Source: Enterobacter sp. JUb54
GTDB lineage: Bacteria; Pseudomonadota; Gammaproteobacteria; Enterobacterales; Enterobacteriaceae
DNA length: 64,000 nucleotides
Assembly (NCBI RefSeq): GCF_014298075.1
Contig: NZ_CP060418.1
Location: 4,216,001-4,280,000, forward strand
Direction: 5' to 3'
Position numbers and translations under genes: made by a program. This document shows positions 18,154-26,617 of the stretch, in pieces; the first letter of the stretch is position 1, and the number at the start of each line of letters is the position of its first letter. Under the pieces are notes generated by a model. It did no database searches, was not told the DNA's origin, and saw only the letters and a list, made by a program, of their open reading frames with translations.

Positions 18154-19065
18154 ATGCAAAAGTTTGATACCAGGACCTTCCAGGGCCTGATCCTGACCTT
18201 ACAGGATTACTGGGCTCGTCAGGGCTGCACCATTGTTCAACCACTGGACATGGAAGTCGGCGCCGGCACCTCTCACCCGATGACCTGCCTGCGTGCGCTG
18301 GGGCCAGAGCCGATGGCGACCGCCTATGTGCAGCCTTCCCGCCGTCCGACCGACGGTCGCTATGGCGAAAACCCGAACCGCTTACAGCACTATTACCAGT
18401 TCCAGGTGGTCATTAAGCCATCGCCGGACAACATTCAGGAGCTGTACCTTGGGTCTCTGAAAGAGCTGGGTATGGATCCGACCATTCACGATATTCGCTT
18501 CGTGGAAGACAACTGGGAAAACCCGACGCTGGGTGCCTGGGGTCTGGGTTGGGAAGTGTGGCTGAACGGCATGGAAGTGACGCAGTTCACTTACTTCCAA
18601 CAGGTGGGTGGCCTGGAATGCAAACCGGTTACCGGTGAGATCACCTACGGTCTGGAACGTCTGGCAATGTACATTCAGGGCGTAGACAGCGTTTACGACC
18701 TGGTCTGGAGCGACGGCCCGCTGGGTAAAACCACCTACGGCGACGTGTTCCATCAGAACGAAGTCGAGCAATCGACCTACAACTTTGAATACGCGGATGT
18801 CGACTTCCTGTTCTCCTGCTTCGAGCAGTATGAGAAAGAAGCACAGCAGCTGCTGGCGCTGGAAAACCCGCTGCCGCTGCCTGCCTACGAGCGTATTCTG
18901 AAGGCCGCCCATAGCTTCAACCTGCTGGATGCACGTAAAGCCATTTCCGTCACCGAGCGTCAGCGCTATATCCTGCGCATTCGCACCCTGACCAAAGCAG
19001 TGGCGGAAGCTTACTACGCTTCCCGTGAAGCCCTCGGCTTCCCGATGTGCAACAAAAACAAATAA
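18154..19065 (+). CDS. glyQ: Glycyl-tRNA synthetase alpha subunit
   Basis: A 303-residue protein, identical in length to E. coli GlyQ. It supplies the catalytic (class II core) subunit of the alpha2beta2 enzyme that charges tRNA-Gly. Signature stretches are [29 protein letters not shown] and [20 protein letters not shown]. The ribosome-binding site is weak (ACGAAATAAT before the ATG), as in E. coli. It forms an operon with glyS 9 bp downstream. Confidence 0.98.
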   Translation: MQKFDTRTFQGLILTLQDYWARQGCTIVQPLDMEVGAGTSHPMTCLRALGPEPMATAYVQPSRRPTDGRYGENPNRLQHYYQFQVVIKPSPDNIQELYLGSLKELGMDPTIHDIRFVEDNWENPTLGAWGLGWEVWLNGMEVTQFTYFQQVGGLECKPVTGEITYGLERLAMYIQGVDSVYDLVWSDGPLGKTTYGDVFHQNEVEQSTYNFEYADVDFLFSCFEQYEKEAQQLLALENPLPLPAYERILKAAHSFNLLDARKAISVTERQRYILRIRTLTKAVAEAYYASREALGFPMCNKNK

Positions 19066-19074
19066 GAGGCGGCC

Positions 19075-21144
19075 ATGTCTGATAAAACTTTCCTGGTGGA
19101 AATCGGCACCGAAGAGCTGCCACCAAAAGCCCTGCGCAGCCTGGCTGAATCCTTTGCTGCGAATGTTACCGCGGAACTGGATGCTGCTGGCCTCGCCCAC
19201 GGCGCCGTTGAATGGTTTGCTGCACCGCGTCGTCTGGCGCTGAAAGTCGCTAACCTGGCGGCATCTCAGCCGGATCGCGAAGTCGAAAAACGCGGCCCGG
19301 CAGTCTCTGCGGCGTTTGATGCAGAAGGCAAACCGAGCAAAGCGGCCGAAGGCTGGGCGCGTGGCTGCGGGATCACCGTCGACCAGGCCGAGCGTCTGGC
19401 TACCGATAAAGGTGAATGGCTGCTGTATCGTGCGCATGTGACGGGCGAAAGCGCCGAAGCGCTGCTGCCAAACATGGTAGCAACCTCACTCGCGAAACTG
19501 CCGATCCCGAAACTGATGCGTTGGGGCGACTCTGACGTCCACTTCGTCCGTCCGGTCCACACCGTGACGCTGCTGCTGGGTGATAAAGTGATCCCGGCAA
19601 CGATTCTGGGTATCGCTTCCGACCGCGTGATTCGTGGTCACCACTTTATGGGCGAGCCGGAGTTCACCATCGACAATGCCGATCAGTATCCGCAGATTCT
19701 GCTGGAGCGCGGCAAAGTGGTGGCGGATTACGCAACGCGTAAAGCGATGATTAAAGCCGACGCAGAAGCTGCGGCGCAGAAGATTGGTGGTAAAGCCGAT
19801 CTCAGCGAAAGCCTGCTGGAAGAGGTCACCTCGCTGGTCGAGTGGCCGGTAGTCCTGACAGCGAAATTCGAAGAAAAATTCCTCGCGGTACCGTCTGAAG
19901 CGCTGGTTTACACCATGAAAGGTGACCAGAAGTACTTCCCGGTGTATGCCGAGGACGGCAAACTGCTGCCGAACTTTATCTTCGTGGCTAACATCGAATC
20001 TAAAGACCCGCAGCAGATCATCTCCGGTAACGAGAAGGTGGTTCGTCCGCGCCTGGCGGATGCGGAGTTCTTCTTCAATACCGACCGTAAAAAGCGTCTG
20101 GAAGATCATCTGCCGCGTCTGCAGACCGTGCTGTTCCAGCAGCAGCTGGGCACGCTGCGCGACAAAACCGACCGTATTCAGGCCCTGGCGGGCTGGATTG
20201 CCGGTCAGATCGGCGCCGACGTTAACCACGCGACCCGTGCAGGCCTGCTGTCGAAGTGCGACCTGATGACCAATATGGTCTTCGAGTTCACCGATACTCA
20301 GGGCGTCATGGGGATGCACTACGCGCGCCATGATGGCGAAGCCGAAGACGTTGCCGTCGCGCTGAACGAGCAGTATCAGCCGCGCTTTGCCGGTGATGAC
20401 CTGCCGTCCAACCCGGTAGCCTGTGCCGTGGCGATTGCCGACAAGATGGACACCCTGGCGGGTATCTTTGGCATCGGCCAGCATCCTAAAGGTGATAAAG
20501 ACCCGTTTGCGCTGCGTCGTGCCGCGCTGGGCGTGCTGCGCATCATCGTCGAGAAGAACCTGAATCTGGATCTGCAGACGCTGACTGAAGAAGCGGTGCG
20601 TCTGTACGGCGACAAGCTGACCAACGCGAAGGTTGTCGATGATGTTATCGACTTCATGCTCGGTCGTTTCCGCGCCTGGTATCAGGATGAAGGCTACACC
20701 GTTGACACCATTCAGGCGGTACTGGCGCGTCGTCCGACCCGTCCGGCAGATTTCGATGCCCGCATGAAGGCGGTATCGCACTTCCGTACTCTGGAAGCGT
20801 CGTCTGCACTGGCCGCGGCCAACAAGCGTGTTTCCAACATCCTGGCGAAGTCCGACGAAGTTCTGAACGACATCGTTCACGCCTCGGTGCTGAAGGAAGA
20901 TGCTGAGATGAACCTCGCCAGAAACCTGGTCGTACTGCGCGATAAGCTGCAGCCGTACTTTGCCGAAGGTCGTTATCAGGAAGCGCTGATCGAGCTGGCC
21001 GCCCTGCGTGAGCCGGTGGATGAGTTCTTTGAGAACGTGATGGTGAATGCCGAAGATAAAGACGTGCGTATCAACCGTCTGACGCTGCTGTCGAAGCTTC
21101 GCGAGCTGTTCCTGCAGGTTGCGGATATCTCTCTGCTGCAGTAA
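19075..21144 (+). CDS. glyS: Glycyl-tRNA synthetase beta subunit
   Basis: A 689-residue protein, the same length as E. coli GlyS. The beta subunit binds tRNA-Gly and is required for charging. The N-terminus is [20 protein letters not shown]. An HD-like central region is followed by the C-terminal anticodon-binding/DALR-type region ([19 protein letters not shown]). GAGGCGGCC precedes the ATG. A strong terminator follows. Confidence 0.98.
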   Translation: MSDKTFLVEIGTEELPPKALRSLAESFAANVTAELDAAGLAHGAVEWFAAPRRLALKVANLAASQPDREVEKRGPAVSAAFDAEGKPSKAAEGWARGCGITVDQAERLATDKGEWLLYRAHVTGESAEALLPNMVATSLAKLPIPKLMRWGDSDVHFVRPVHTVTLLLGDKVIPATILGIASDRVIRGHHFMGEPEFTIDNADQYPQILLERGKVVADYATRKAMIKADAEAAAQKIGGKADLSESLLEEVTSLVEWPVVLTAKFEEKFLAVPSEALVYTMKGDQKYFPVYAEDGKLLPNFIFVANIESKDPQQIISGNEKVVRPRLADAEFFFNTDRKKRLEDHLPRLQTVLFQQQLGTLRDKTDRIQALAGWIAGQIGADVNHATRAGLLSKCDLMTNMVFEFTDTQGVMGMHYARHDGEAEDVAVALNEQYQPRFAGDDLPSNPVACAVAIADKMDTLAGIFGIGQHPKGDKDPFALRRAALGVLRIIVEKNLNLDLQTLTEEAVRLYGDKLTNAKVVDDVIDFMLGRFRAWYQDEGYTVDTIQAVLARRPTRPADFDARMKAVSHFRTLEASSALAAANKRVSNILAKSDEVLNDIVHASVLKEDAEMNLARNLVVLRDKLQPYFAEGRYQEALIELAALREPVDEFFENVMVNAEDKDVRINRLTLLSKLRELFLQVADISLLQ

Positions 21145-21162
21145 CGGTTGCGTCTGCAAAAC

Positions 21163-21191
21163 AAAAAACCTGCCCGATGGCAGGTTTTTTT
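21163..21191 (+). terminator. Rho-independent terminator after glyS
   Basis: AAAAAACCTGCC, a CGAT loop, then GGCAGGTTTTTTT: a 6-bp GC core extended by A-T pairs and a clear T-tract, 19 bases after the glyS stop. The flanking A run also allows function on the minus strand, for the small genes converging from the right. Confidence 0.88.
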
Positions 21192-21242
21192 ATGCGCTAA
21201 GCGATGGATTAGCTCATCTACGGGCCGTTCGGCCCTTCTGAT

Positions 21243-21431
21243 TTATTGCAGAGTCCCTGCAGTCAGGTTCTCTTTATCAAACGCGTGGCTGACGTTGATG
21301 CGATTCTGATGCACTGAGGTATCAATGTTCGAACCGGCTTCCGGCTGTGCAGGCTGACGCTCTGCGGCCATCACGCCAGAGGAGAGTGAAGCAGCCAGCA
21401 ACAGGGCGGTGATCACGCTGATATTTTTCAT
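21243..21431 (-). CDS. Hypothetical small secreted protein
   Basis: A 62-residue protein I do not recognise. It has a clean signal peptide (MKNISVITALLLAASLSSGVMAA) and a polar mature part of about 39 residues containing GSNIDTSVHQNRINVSHAFD and no cysteine. It is the second gene of a pair on the minus strand, 78 bp after a DUF1471-type gene that also encodes a secreted protein. The start at 21431 is chosen because AAGGA precedes it by 7 bases; two further in-frame ATGs upstream (to 21479) would put charged residues before the signal peptide. The function is unknown; a periplasmic stress peptide is a guess from the neighbour. Confidence 0.6.
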   Translation of the reverse strand: MKNISVITALLLAASLSSGVMAAERQPAQPEAGSNIDTSVHQNRINVSHAFDKENLTAGTLQ

Positions 21432-21509
21432 TCTGTATTCCTTCTTCATCGTGTTGTCGTTGTCGCCTGTCTGGTTCACGTCCGGCGGCCCGGCAAAAAC
21501 GGGGACGAC

Positions 21510-21725
21510 TTATTTGGTCAGTTCGGCAGTCATATGCACGCGGTTGTTAAACTGGGCGCTGGTGATTTTGTATGACGCACCCTGTTCGGCTGCCTGAGCG
21601 GCAATTTTCGCTTCTGCGCGGTCCAGCGTGGAGGCGGTGGTGCTGATACTCTGGGCAAACGCACCGAAAGACATCAGGGAGAGAGCGGAAACTACAGCTA
21701 AAGTTTTGATAGATTTCATGGTCAT
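21510..21725 (-). CDS. DUF1471 (BhsA/McbA-type) small periplasmic protein
   Basis: A 71-residue protein with signal peptide MKSIKTLAVVSALSLMSFGAFA and a mature region typical of the YdgH/BhsA/McbA family: paired helix-type DRAEAKIAAQAAEQGASYKITSAQ and a closing strand. Family members in E. coli are induced by envelope and oxidative stress and influence biofilm formation. Which paralogue this is cannot be told. The ATG has AAGGAAT 5 bases upstream (minus strand). It leads a two-gene unit with the 62-residue secreted protein. E. coli has no such gene between glyS and cspA, so it is accessory here. Confidence 0.78.
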   Translation of the reverse strand: MTMKSIKTLAVVSALSLMSFGAFAQSISTTASTLDRAEAKIAAQAAEQGASYKITSAQFNNRVHMTAELTK

Positions 21726-22097
21726 ATTCCTTAAGTGGTTTTGTGTGTTAGAGCGCGTTGTTGCTCTGATGTGATAAATAATAGGACTATTGACGACTGA
21801 TTAAAATCAGAACAATTTGCTCATCTCTGTCAAAAAATTAGAATGAAAATTGAGCGATAAAAATTAAGCGATATCGACAGTGTTTTGCATCTGCTAGCGG
21901 GGAGAGTTGATTAGCCTGATCACGGTTGTTGGAAAATTAACCTTGTCATAAGGGCGGGGGTATGGCTATTCTATGCCCCGACGAATCCCTCGTCTCACTG
22001 AGAGCACACTGAAATGGACAAACACGCCTGCTGAATTCGGATCCTTGCTAGCGCACTGCGTCAGCAGGGGATGTATTGATTTCATTCAGGAGTGCTT
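21726..22097. promoter_or_regulatory. Intergenic region, DUF1471 gene / ABC-F gene
   Basis: A 372-bp gap between divergent genes, clearly AT-rich at about 21770-21870 where the DUF1471 promoter should lie. The right half (about 21950-22097) leads to the ABC-F gene and contains GCACTGCGTCAGCAGGGG. A 70-codon open frame here lacks a ribosome-binding site. I see no repeat or assigned operator. Confidence 0.4.
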
Positions 22098-23717
22098 ATG
22101 GCCCATTGTGCCCAATCCCCCTCTTTTATTTTGCATCAGGTCACCTGTCAGTTTGCGACGGGAGAAATGCTTTTTGGTCCGCTGAATATCGCGCTGGAGA
22201 GTTCACTCTGCGGTCTGGTCGGGCGAAATGGCGTCGGGAAAACCCGGCTGCTGCGCCTGCTGGCGGGCATAGATTCTCCCTCTGGTGGACATATCGAACG
22301 CGGTACCTCACTGGCCTATGTTGCCCAACAGCCGGCTATCACCTCCAGCACATCGCTGGCTGCCCTGTTGGGCTATGAGTCCATATTTTCTGCTTTGCGG
22401 CGGCTTGAGTGCGGTGAAGGGCTGCCTGATGACGTCGATAGCCTGGAAGGTTTCTGGGATCTACGCGATCGCCTGAGTACGGCGTTTGAAGCTGCTGATC
22501 TGCCAGCGTTTTCCCCCGATCGACTCGCATCTTCACTGAGCGGCGGGGAGCGGGTGAAAGCGTTGCTGTGCGGGGCCTTTCTGTCAGGCGCGGACTATTT
22601 ATTGCTGGACGAGCCAACTAACCATCTGGACAGACAAGGACGCGATTGGTTGTATCAACAGCTTGAACGCTGGCCCGGAGGGGCGCTGATAGCGAGTCAC
22701 GATCGTGCGCTGTTGGCTAACATGCCGCGCATACTTGAACACACGCCCGGCGCGCTGCGCAGCTACGGAGGCAACTACGCCGATTATCAGCAGCAGCGTG
22801 ATGTGGAGCAGCAGGCGGCACGTTCGGCATTGGAACATGCTGCAACCGAGCGCCGTCGTACGCGTATACGGATGCAAAAGGAACATGACGCCAGCCAGCG
22901 ACGCTCTGCTCAGACACTGCGAGTGGTTGATACGCTGAATATCGCCTCCTTTGAGCGGGTGAAATACAAAGGGGCGGCGAAGGAGCGTCCGGGTACAGTG
23001 CATCGCCAGCACCGGGAACAAAATAGCGCACTAAACGCTGCGGTTGCTCAGGCGCGTGAGCGGGTTGAAGAAGAGGCGGCGGTGATGTTTACCTTGCCGG
23101 GGAGTCAGATTTCCGCCGGCAAACAGGTATTAGTCCTCGACGCTTTACAGCTGGCATTTTCTGACACTCTGCCGCTTGACTGGCGGCTTGACGGACCGCT
23201 GCGCGTGGCGTTGCGTGGCCCTAACGGTTGCGGGAAAACCACGCTTCTGAAAACGCTGATGGGTCTGGTGGCACCTTTATCCGGCGAGTGTCGGGTATCG
23301 GTGCATGCGGCCTGGCTGGATCAGAACTTGTCGCAGCTGGATTTGTCGCTGTCGGTCATGGCGCACCTTAATCTTGATGATACGCCGCTGGAGGCGGGCG
23401 CATTACGCAGCCGTCTTGCCCAACTGCAACTGGGGGCGGATAAAATTAATCTGCCGTTGTCGGCATTGAGCGGCGGCGAGCGATTAAAAGCCGCGCTGGC
23501 CTGTGTGCTGTGGCGGCGTGAAGCGGCGCAGCTTCTGTTGTTAGATGAGCCAACTAACCATCTTGATTTAGTGTCCACCCGGGCTATTGAGTCGGCATTA
23601 GCGGCGTTTCCTGGGGCGATGATTGTCGTGTCGCATGACGATGATTTTCTCCAGGGATTGCGGCTGACCCACTCGCTGGAGTGGCGCATGGAAGGCTGGC
23701 ATTTTTCAGCGCTGTGA
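22098..23717 (+). CDS. ABC-F family ATPase (soluble, duplicated)
   Basis: A 539-residue protein with two full ABC cassettes and no membrane segments. Cassette one has GRNGVGKT (about residues 38-45), LSGGERVKA and LLLDEPTNHLD. An alpha-helical, Arg/Gln-rich linker (about 230-310) follows. Cassette two has GPNGCGKTT, LSGGERLKA and LLLLDEPTNHLD. This is the ABC-F plan: ribosome-acting ATPases such as EttA, Uup, YbiT and YheS, or antibiotic-resistance proteins. It is not an obvious orthologue of the four E. coli members and its target is unknown. ATG 22098 with GGAG at 22089-22092 is preferred over an in-frame GTG at 22092. It is an accessory gene between glyS and cspA. Confidence 0.82.
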   Translation: MAHCAQSPSFILHQVTCQFATGEMLFGPLNIALESSLCGLVGRNGVGKTRLLRLLAGIDSPSGGHIERGTSLAYVAQQPAITSSTSLAALLGYESIFSALRRLECGEGLPDDVDSLEGFWDLRDRLSTAFEAADLPAFSPDRLASSLSGGERVKALLCGAFLSGADYLLLDEPTNHLDRQGRDWLYQQLERWPGGALIASHDRALLANMPRILEHTPGALRSYGGNYADYQQQRDVEQQAARSALEHAATERRRTRIRMQKEHDASQRRSAQTLRVVDTLNIASFERVKYKGAAKERPGTVHRQHREQNSALNAAVAQARERVEEEAAVMFTLPGSQISAGKQVLVLDALQLAFSDTLPLDWRLDGPLRVALRGPNGCGKTTLLKTLMGLVAPLSGECRVSVHAAWLDQNLSQLDLSLSVMAHLNLDDTPLEAGALRSRLAQLQLGADKINLPLSALSGGERLKAALACVLWRREAAQLLLLDEPTNHLDLVSTRAIESALAAFPGAMIVVSHDDDFLQGLRLTHSLEWRMEGWHFSAL

Positions 23718-23721
23718 AGAC

Positions 23722-23752
23722 AAAAAAACCGCCCTCTGTGAAGACGGCGGTT
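23722..23752 (-). terminator. Second terminator reading on the minus strand, beyond cspA
   Basis: AACCGCC (23727-23733) and GGCGGTT (23746-23752) form a 7-bp stem. On the minus strand it is followed by seven U. It lies 5 bases past the stop codon of the plus-strand ABC-F gene and would stop cspA transcripts before they run antisense into it. On the plus strand it lacks a U-tract. Confidence 0.6.
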
Positions 23753-23766
23753 GTTGATCTACAGAT

Positions 23767-23795
23767 AAAAAAATCCCCGCCGTGAGGCAGGGATC
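23767..23795 (-). terminator. Rho-independent terminator of cspA
   Basis: On the minus strand ATCCCTGCC, TCAC loop, GGCGGGGAT and then a run of seven T: a 9-bp stem with one G-U pair, 25 bases after the cspA stop. Confidence 0.85.
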
Positions 23796-23819
23796 TTGAA
23801 TTCTGAGCTTAATTTAAGC

Positions 23820-24032
23820 TTACAGGCTGGTTACGTTACCAGCTGCCGGGCCTTTAGCGCCGCTTTCGATGGTGAAGGAAACTTTCTGACCTTCATCCAG
23901 AGATTTGTAGCCATCGTTCATGATAGCGGAGAAGTGTACGAACACGTCTTTAGAACCGTCATCAGGAGTGATGAAGCCGAAGCCTTTGTCAGCGTTGAAC
24001 CATTTTACGATACCAGTCATTTTACCGGACAT
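23820..24032 (-). CDS. cspA: Major cold-shock protein CspA
   Basis: A 70-residue single cold-shock domain that matches E. coli CspA nearly residue for residue; Met replaces Gln in [15 protein letters not shown]1 (KGFGFITP) and RNP2 (VFVHFSAI) are intact. It is an RNA chaperone that melts secondary structure after a temperature drop. The order here, next to yiaG with a long leader carrying a cold box, identifies it as cspA rather than another csp paralogue. Its start is preceded by AAGGTA on the minus strand. Confidence 0.97.
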   Translation of the reverse strand: MSGKMTGIVKWFNADKGFGFITPDDGSKDVFVHFSAIMNDGYKSLDEGQKVSFTIESGAKGPAAGNVTSL

Positions 24033-24187
24033 AGCGAAATACCTTTAAATAATAAATGAACCTTTCGGCGATAAGGTCTGGACTACAGATTTGAAGCTAT
24101 AAAGGGAAAGTTCACTACCGGGGTATCTATGATAACCGCTCAAGGACTACTCTATACCAATGCTCTGTGGTCTGTACATCAAACCTG
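24033..24187 (-). promoter_or_regulatory. cspA 5' leader (thermosensor) with cold box
   Basis: About 155 bases of untranslated leader precede cspA, similar in length to the E. coli leader (about 159). The cold box is TGATGTACAGA (minus strand, 24171-24181), one base different from the E. coli TGACGTACAGA. Other conserved pieces include GATACCCC, CTTCAAATCTGTA and ATCGCCGAAAGG just before the start. In E. coli this leader refolds with temperature, raising mRNA stability and translation in the cold. The transcription start near 24188 is inferred. Confidence 0.8.
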
Positions 24188-24236
24188 CGAGCATTAACTC
24201 ATTTTTGCGTAGCGATAGCAAACCTTTTTTTCACAC

Positions 24237-24265
24237 AAATAAAAACGGTCCCGTATCAGGACCGT
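24237..24265 (-). terminator. Rho-independent terminator of yiaG
   Basis: On the minus strand ACGGTCC, a 7-base loop, GGACCGT then TTTTTATTTG. It lies 29 bases after the yiaG stop and upstream of the cspA promoter. Confidence 0.8.
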
Positions 24266-24293
24266 AGTCAGACCCTCACTTCATTATAGAACT

Positions 24294-24584
24294 TTAGTCG
24301 AGAAGTTGCCTTGAAAGCTGAGGGTTTGCCTGAATCAGGCGCATTAATTTGAGCTCGGTGGAAGAGGGTTTCACCCGTCTTGATTCCCACTCCTGTACCA
24401 TCGCCACGCTGACGCCCATGGCATTGGCAAAATCATCAATTTGCAGGCCGCTGCCTTGACGAAGCCGCTCAAACTCGCTGAATGCGGTCTGCTTCCTGGG
24501 CTGGGCGTTAGTCGGCGAAATATCTTTAAAAACAATTTGTTCCAGGCTGCTAAGCAGTTCAAACACGGGATCTTTATATTCCAT
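24294..24584 (-). CDS. yiaG: HTH-type regulator YiaG
   Basis: A 96-residue protein matching E. coli YiaG. It has an N-terminal region of about 40 residues and a C-terminal Cro/CI-type helix-turn-helix (LQIDDFANAMGVSVAMVQEWESRRVKPSS, quoted as landmarks about residues 53-75), similar to HigA/MqsA-type antitoxin DNA-binding domains. No toxin gene is adjacent, so it is probably an orphan regulator. Targets are unknown. AAAAGGAG lies 7 bases before the ATG. Confidence 0.88.
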   Translation of the reverse strand: MEYKDPVFELLSSLEQIVFKDISPTNAQPRKQTAFSEFERLRQGSGLQIDDFANAMGVSVAMVQEWESRRVKPSSTELKLMRLIQANPQLSRQLLD

Positions 24585-24795
24585 TGAGAACTCCTTTTAT
24601 CACACAGCAAAAGGGTAGATTTATTTAGCCTATTAAGAATAGTCAGAAAAAAGGCAAATAATGATCACGTGGGTGATTATGTGCATGCAGGCTATCGTTT
24701 GAGCGGCGATACGCAGAGGAAAACGGCAGGTAAGGTGATGATTAATCATCAGTCGATCGGCTATGGAAAATTTTTGTAAACGCTGATGAAAACGG

Positions 24796-24823
24796 TCAGG
24801 CCAGCGGCTTCCCGCTGGCCTGA
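24796..24823 (-). terminator. Terminator of the aromatic-acid transporter gene
   Basis: TCAGGCCAGCGG and CCGCTGGCCTGA form a 12-bp perfect stem with a 4-base loop, directly after the stop codon of the minus-strand MFS gene, followed there by ACCGTTTTC. Confidence 0.75.
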
Positions 24824-24826
24824 GGA

Positions 24827-26185
24827 TCAGGCTTTTTGCATGCTTTTTGCCTGGGTCTGAGGCGATGCCTGTTGCTGCTTGCTCATCTTATATTTCACCA
24901 GCAGCGCACCGGCAGATAAGAACGCCGGAATCGACAGCAGGGTGAAAATGGTCTCGAAGGAGAGCTGAGCCTGCATCAGGAACGCACCGCTGAAGGCACC
25001 AAGGATGCCGCCAAATCGGCCGATACCCAGCATCCATGCCACGCCGGTCGCCCGACCTTGGGTCGGATAAAATCCGGCGGCCAGGGCGGGCATTGAGGAT
25101 TGCGCGCCGTTCATGATGCTGCCGGCAATAAACACCATCACCCCCATCAAGACCAGGCTGCTGGTAGAGAAGCCCACGAGGCAGACGAAAATACCGGTCA
25201 ACAGCCAGCCCACAGCCACCACTTTATTGGGGTTTATCTTGTCCATCAGCGCGCCGAGGATCAGTACCCCGATACCGCCGCCCAGCGGGAACAACGCGGT
25301 GATGATTGATGCCTGGCTCATCGATGCGCCGGTTTCGCGAATCAGCAGCGGCAGCCAGCTGGTCAGTAAATAGAAGATGAGCAGCCCCATAAAGTAGGTC
25401 ATGCACAGCATCACGGTCCCGACGATGTAGCGCGGCGAGAAAATCACCGCCAGCGCCGATTTCTCTTTCACCTGGTCGGCTTCATGCAGCGTAAAGTCAA
25501 CCTGCTCCGGCAGCGGCGCGATACGCCGGAGAATCGCCGCAATACGTGGCGCTGGCTGGCGTTTGACGACCATATAGCGCGCCGACTCCGGCAATAAGAA
25601 CACCAGCGCCACCGCCAGCAGCAGCGGCATGACGCCGCCGAGGATCAACACGCTTTGCCAGCCGTAATGGGGGATCATCCAGGCCGAGAGAAAGCCGCCC
25701 AGCGATGAACCCATCGGGAAGCCGACGAACATCAGGTTCACTAGCAACGCGCGACGGCGTTCAGGGGCATATTCGCTCAACAGCGTGGCCGCGTTAGGCA
25801 TCGCGGCGCCAAGTCCCAGGCCGGTCAAAAAGCGCAGCAGCGCCAGCTGGTTGAGGCTGGTGGCGAAGGCGGTCAACAGACTAAAGCTGCCGAAAACCAC
25901 AATCGACATGAGCAGGACTTTCTTGCGACCAATGCGGTCAGCCAGCGGGCCGGCGGTCAGCGCACCAACCGCCAGACCGACCAGCGCGGCGCTCATCACC
26001 GGGCCTAAGGCGGATTTCTCCACGCCCCATTCCTGCACCAGGTCAGAGGCAATAAAACCGATAATGGCGGTATCGAACCCGTCCAGCGCGACGGTGATAA
26101 AGCATAAGGCCAGAATCATCCACTGATATCTGGTAAACGGATGTTCATTAATAAAAGCCTGAATATCGATGGTTGTCTTATTCAT
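24827..26185 (-). CDS. Aromatic acid:H+ symporter (MFS, AAHS family; PcaK/MhpT-like)
   Basis: A 452-residue MFS permease with twelve hydrophobic helices. Helix 1 carries the AAHS acid motif (FITVALDGFDTAIIGFIA), loop 2-3 carries GPLADRIGRKKVLL, and helix 8 onward includes GALMDKINPNKVVA. These features are shared with PcaK (4-hydroxybenzoate/protocatechuate), BenK and MhpT, which take up aromatic acids with protons. Which acid it carries cannot be decided from sequence. The gene stands alone with no catabolic neighbours. Its upstream region has boxes like the PcaR operator, which favours a protocatechuate-pathway substrate. AGGA lies 7 bases before the ATG. It is absent from the equivalent E. 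coli position. Confidence 0.85.
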   Translation of the reverse strand: MNKTTIDIQAFINEHPFTRYQWMILALCFITVALDGFDTAIIGFIASDLVQEWGVEKSALGPVMSAALVGLAVGALTAGPLADRIGRKKVLLMSIVVFGSFSLLTAFATSLNQLALLRFLTGLGLGAAMPNAATLLSEYAPERRRALLVNLMFVGFPMGSSLGGFLSAWMIPHYGWQSVLILGGVMPLLLAVALVFLLPESARYMVVKRQPAPRIAAILRRIAPLPEQVDFTLHEADQVKEKSALAVIFSPRYIVGTVMLCMTYFMGLLIFYLLTSWLPLLIRETGASMSQASIITALFPLGGGIGVLILGALMDKINPNKVVAVGWLLTGIFVCLVGFSTSSLVLMGVMVFIAGSIMNGAQSSMPALAAGFYPTQGRATGVAWMLGIGRFGGILGAFSGAFLMQAQLSFETIFTLLSIPAFLSAGALLVKYKMSKQQQASPQTQAKSMQKA

Positions 26186-26617
26186 ACGGCATTCCTGGCA
26201 GCCAGAGCGGGGCAGGGTGATGACTCACTCCCTCGCTGTCGTTGAGATAATTTGTGCGATAATCGAACGAGTTGCCGTTAATCGCTCGTTTATCAAATCA
26301 CCGAACGCCTACCCAGGCAACGCAGGCACGCCAGGAAGCGTGCGATTATCGTTCGCTTTCGCCGTCGGGCAGAAAGTGTGTTTTTTAAATATTAGTTAAA
26401 TCATGAAGTTGTTGTTTTTTAGCGACCGATGAATGATGGCGGTAATTGTGATGGGCTTAACATACGCCAGCCTCTGGCGATAAAACGCCGGGAACCGTGC
26501 TTTTCCTGCGGAGATTGTCAGGAAAGAGTATCCTGCCGGGCCGACCTGGACTATCCTTGTCAGCGTCTGGCACGTGTGTGTCTGTGTGCGCTTTTTTTGG
26601 CTGAAAGGAGTAAAAAA
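26186..26617. promoter_or_regulatory. Intergenic region, aromatic transporter / yiaF
   Basis: A 432-bp gap between divergent genes. The left part (26254-26354) holds PcaR-like operator boxes. The right part leads to yiaF, whose ribosome-binding site AAGGAG is at 26605-26610. An open frame extends yiaF upstream to 26429 but it has no start signal and would place 63 residues before a lipoprotein signal peptide, so the stretch is treated as untranslated. Confidence 0.5.
26254..26354 (-). promoter_or_regulatory. PcaR/PcaU-like operator boxes
   Basis: On the minus strand, 26254-26268 reads GTTCGATTATCGCAC, which is 14 of 15 identical to the Pseudomonas PcaR consensus GTTCGATAATCGCAC as I remember it. 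A second copy at 26340-26354 reads GAACGATAATCGCAC (13 of 15). A weaker third copy is at 26273-26287 on the plus strand (10 of 15). They lie 69-169 bases upstream of the aromatic-acid transporter start, which is the expected place for an IclR-family regulator of protocatechuate genes. The regulator itself is not in the window. Confidence 0.55.

Noticed and set aside
19486-21159. 557-codon open frame on the minus strand opposite glyS
   Set aside because: It is complementary to glyS codons, with no ribosome-binding site or recognisable domain; the same holds for a frame opposite glyQ at 18382-19437.
21973-22185. 70-codon open frame overlapping the ABC-F start, possibly a leader peptide
   Set aside because: It lacks a ribosome-binding site and runs 88 bases into the ABC-F gene; resistance-type leader peptides are short and end before the gene.
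24294-24584. YiaG as the antitoxin of a toxin-antitoxin pair
   Set aside because: Its helix-turn-helix resembles antitoxins, but no small toxin-like gene is adjacent on either side, and the E. coli gene is also an orphan.
26429-26617. N-terminal extension of yiaF
   Set aside because: It would place 63 polar residues before a lipoprotein signal peptide; the ATG at 26618 has a strong ribosome-binding site.
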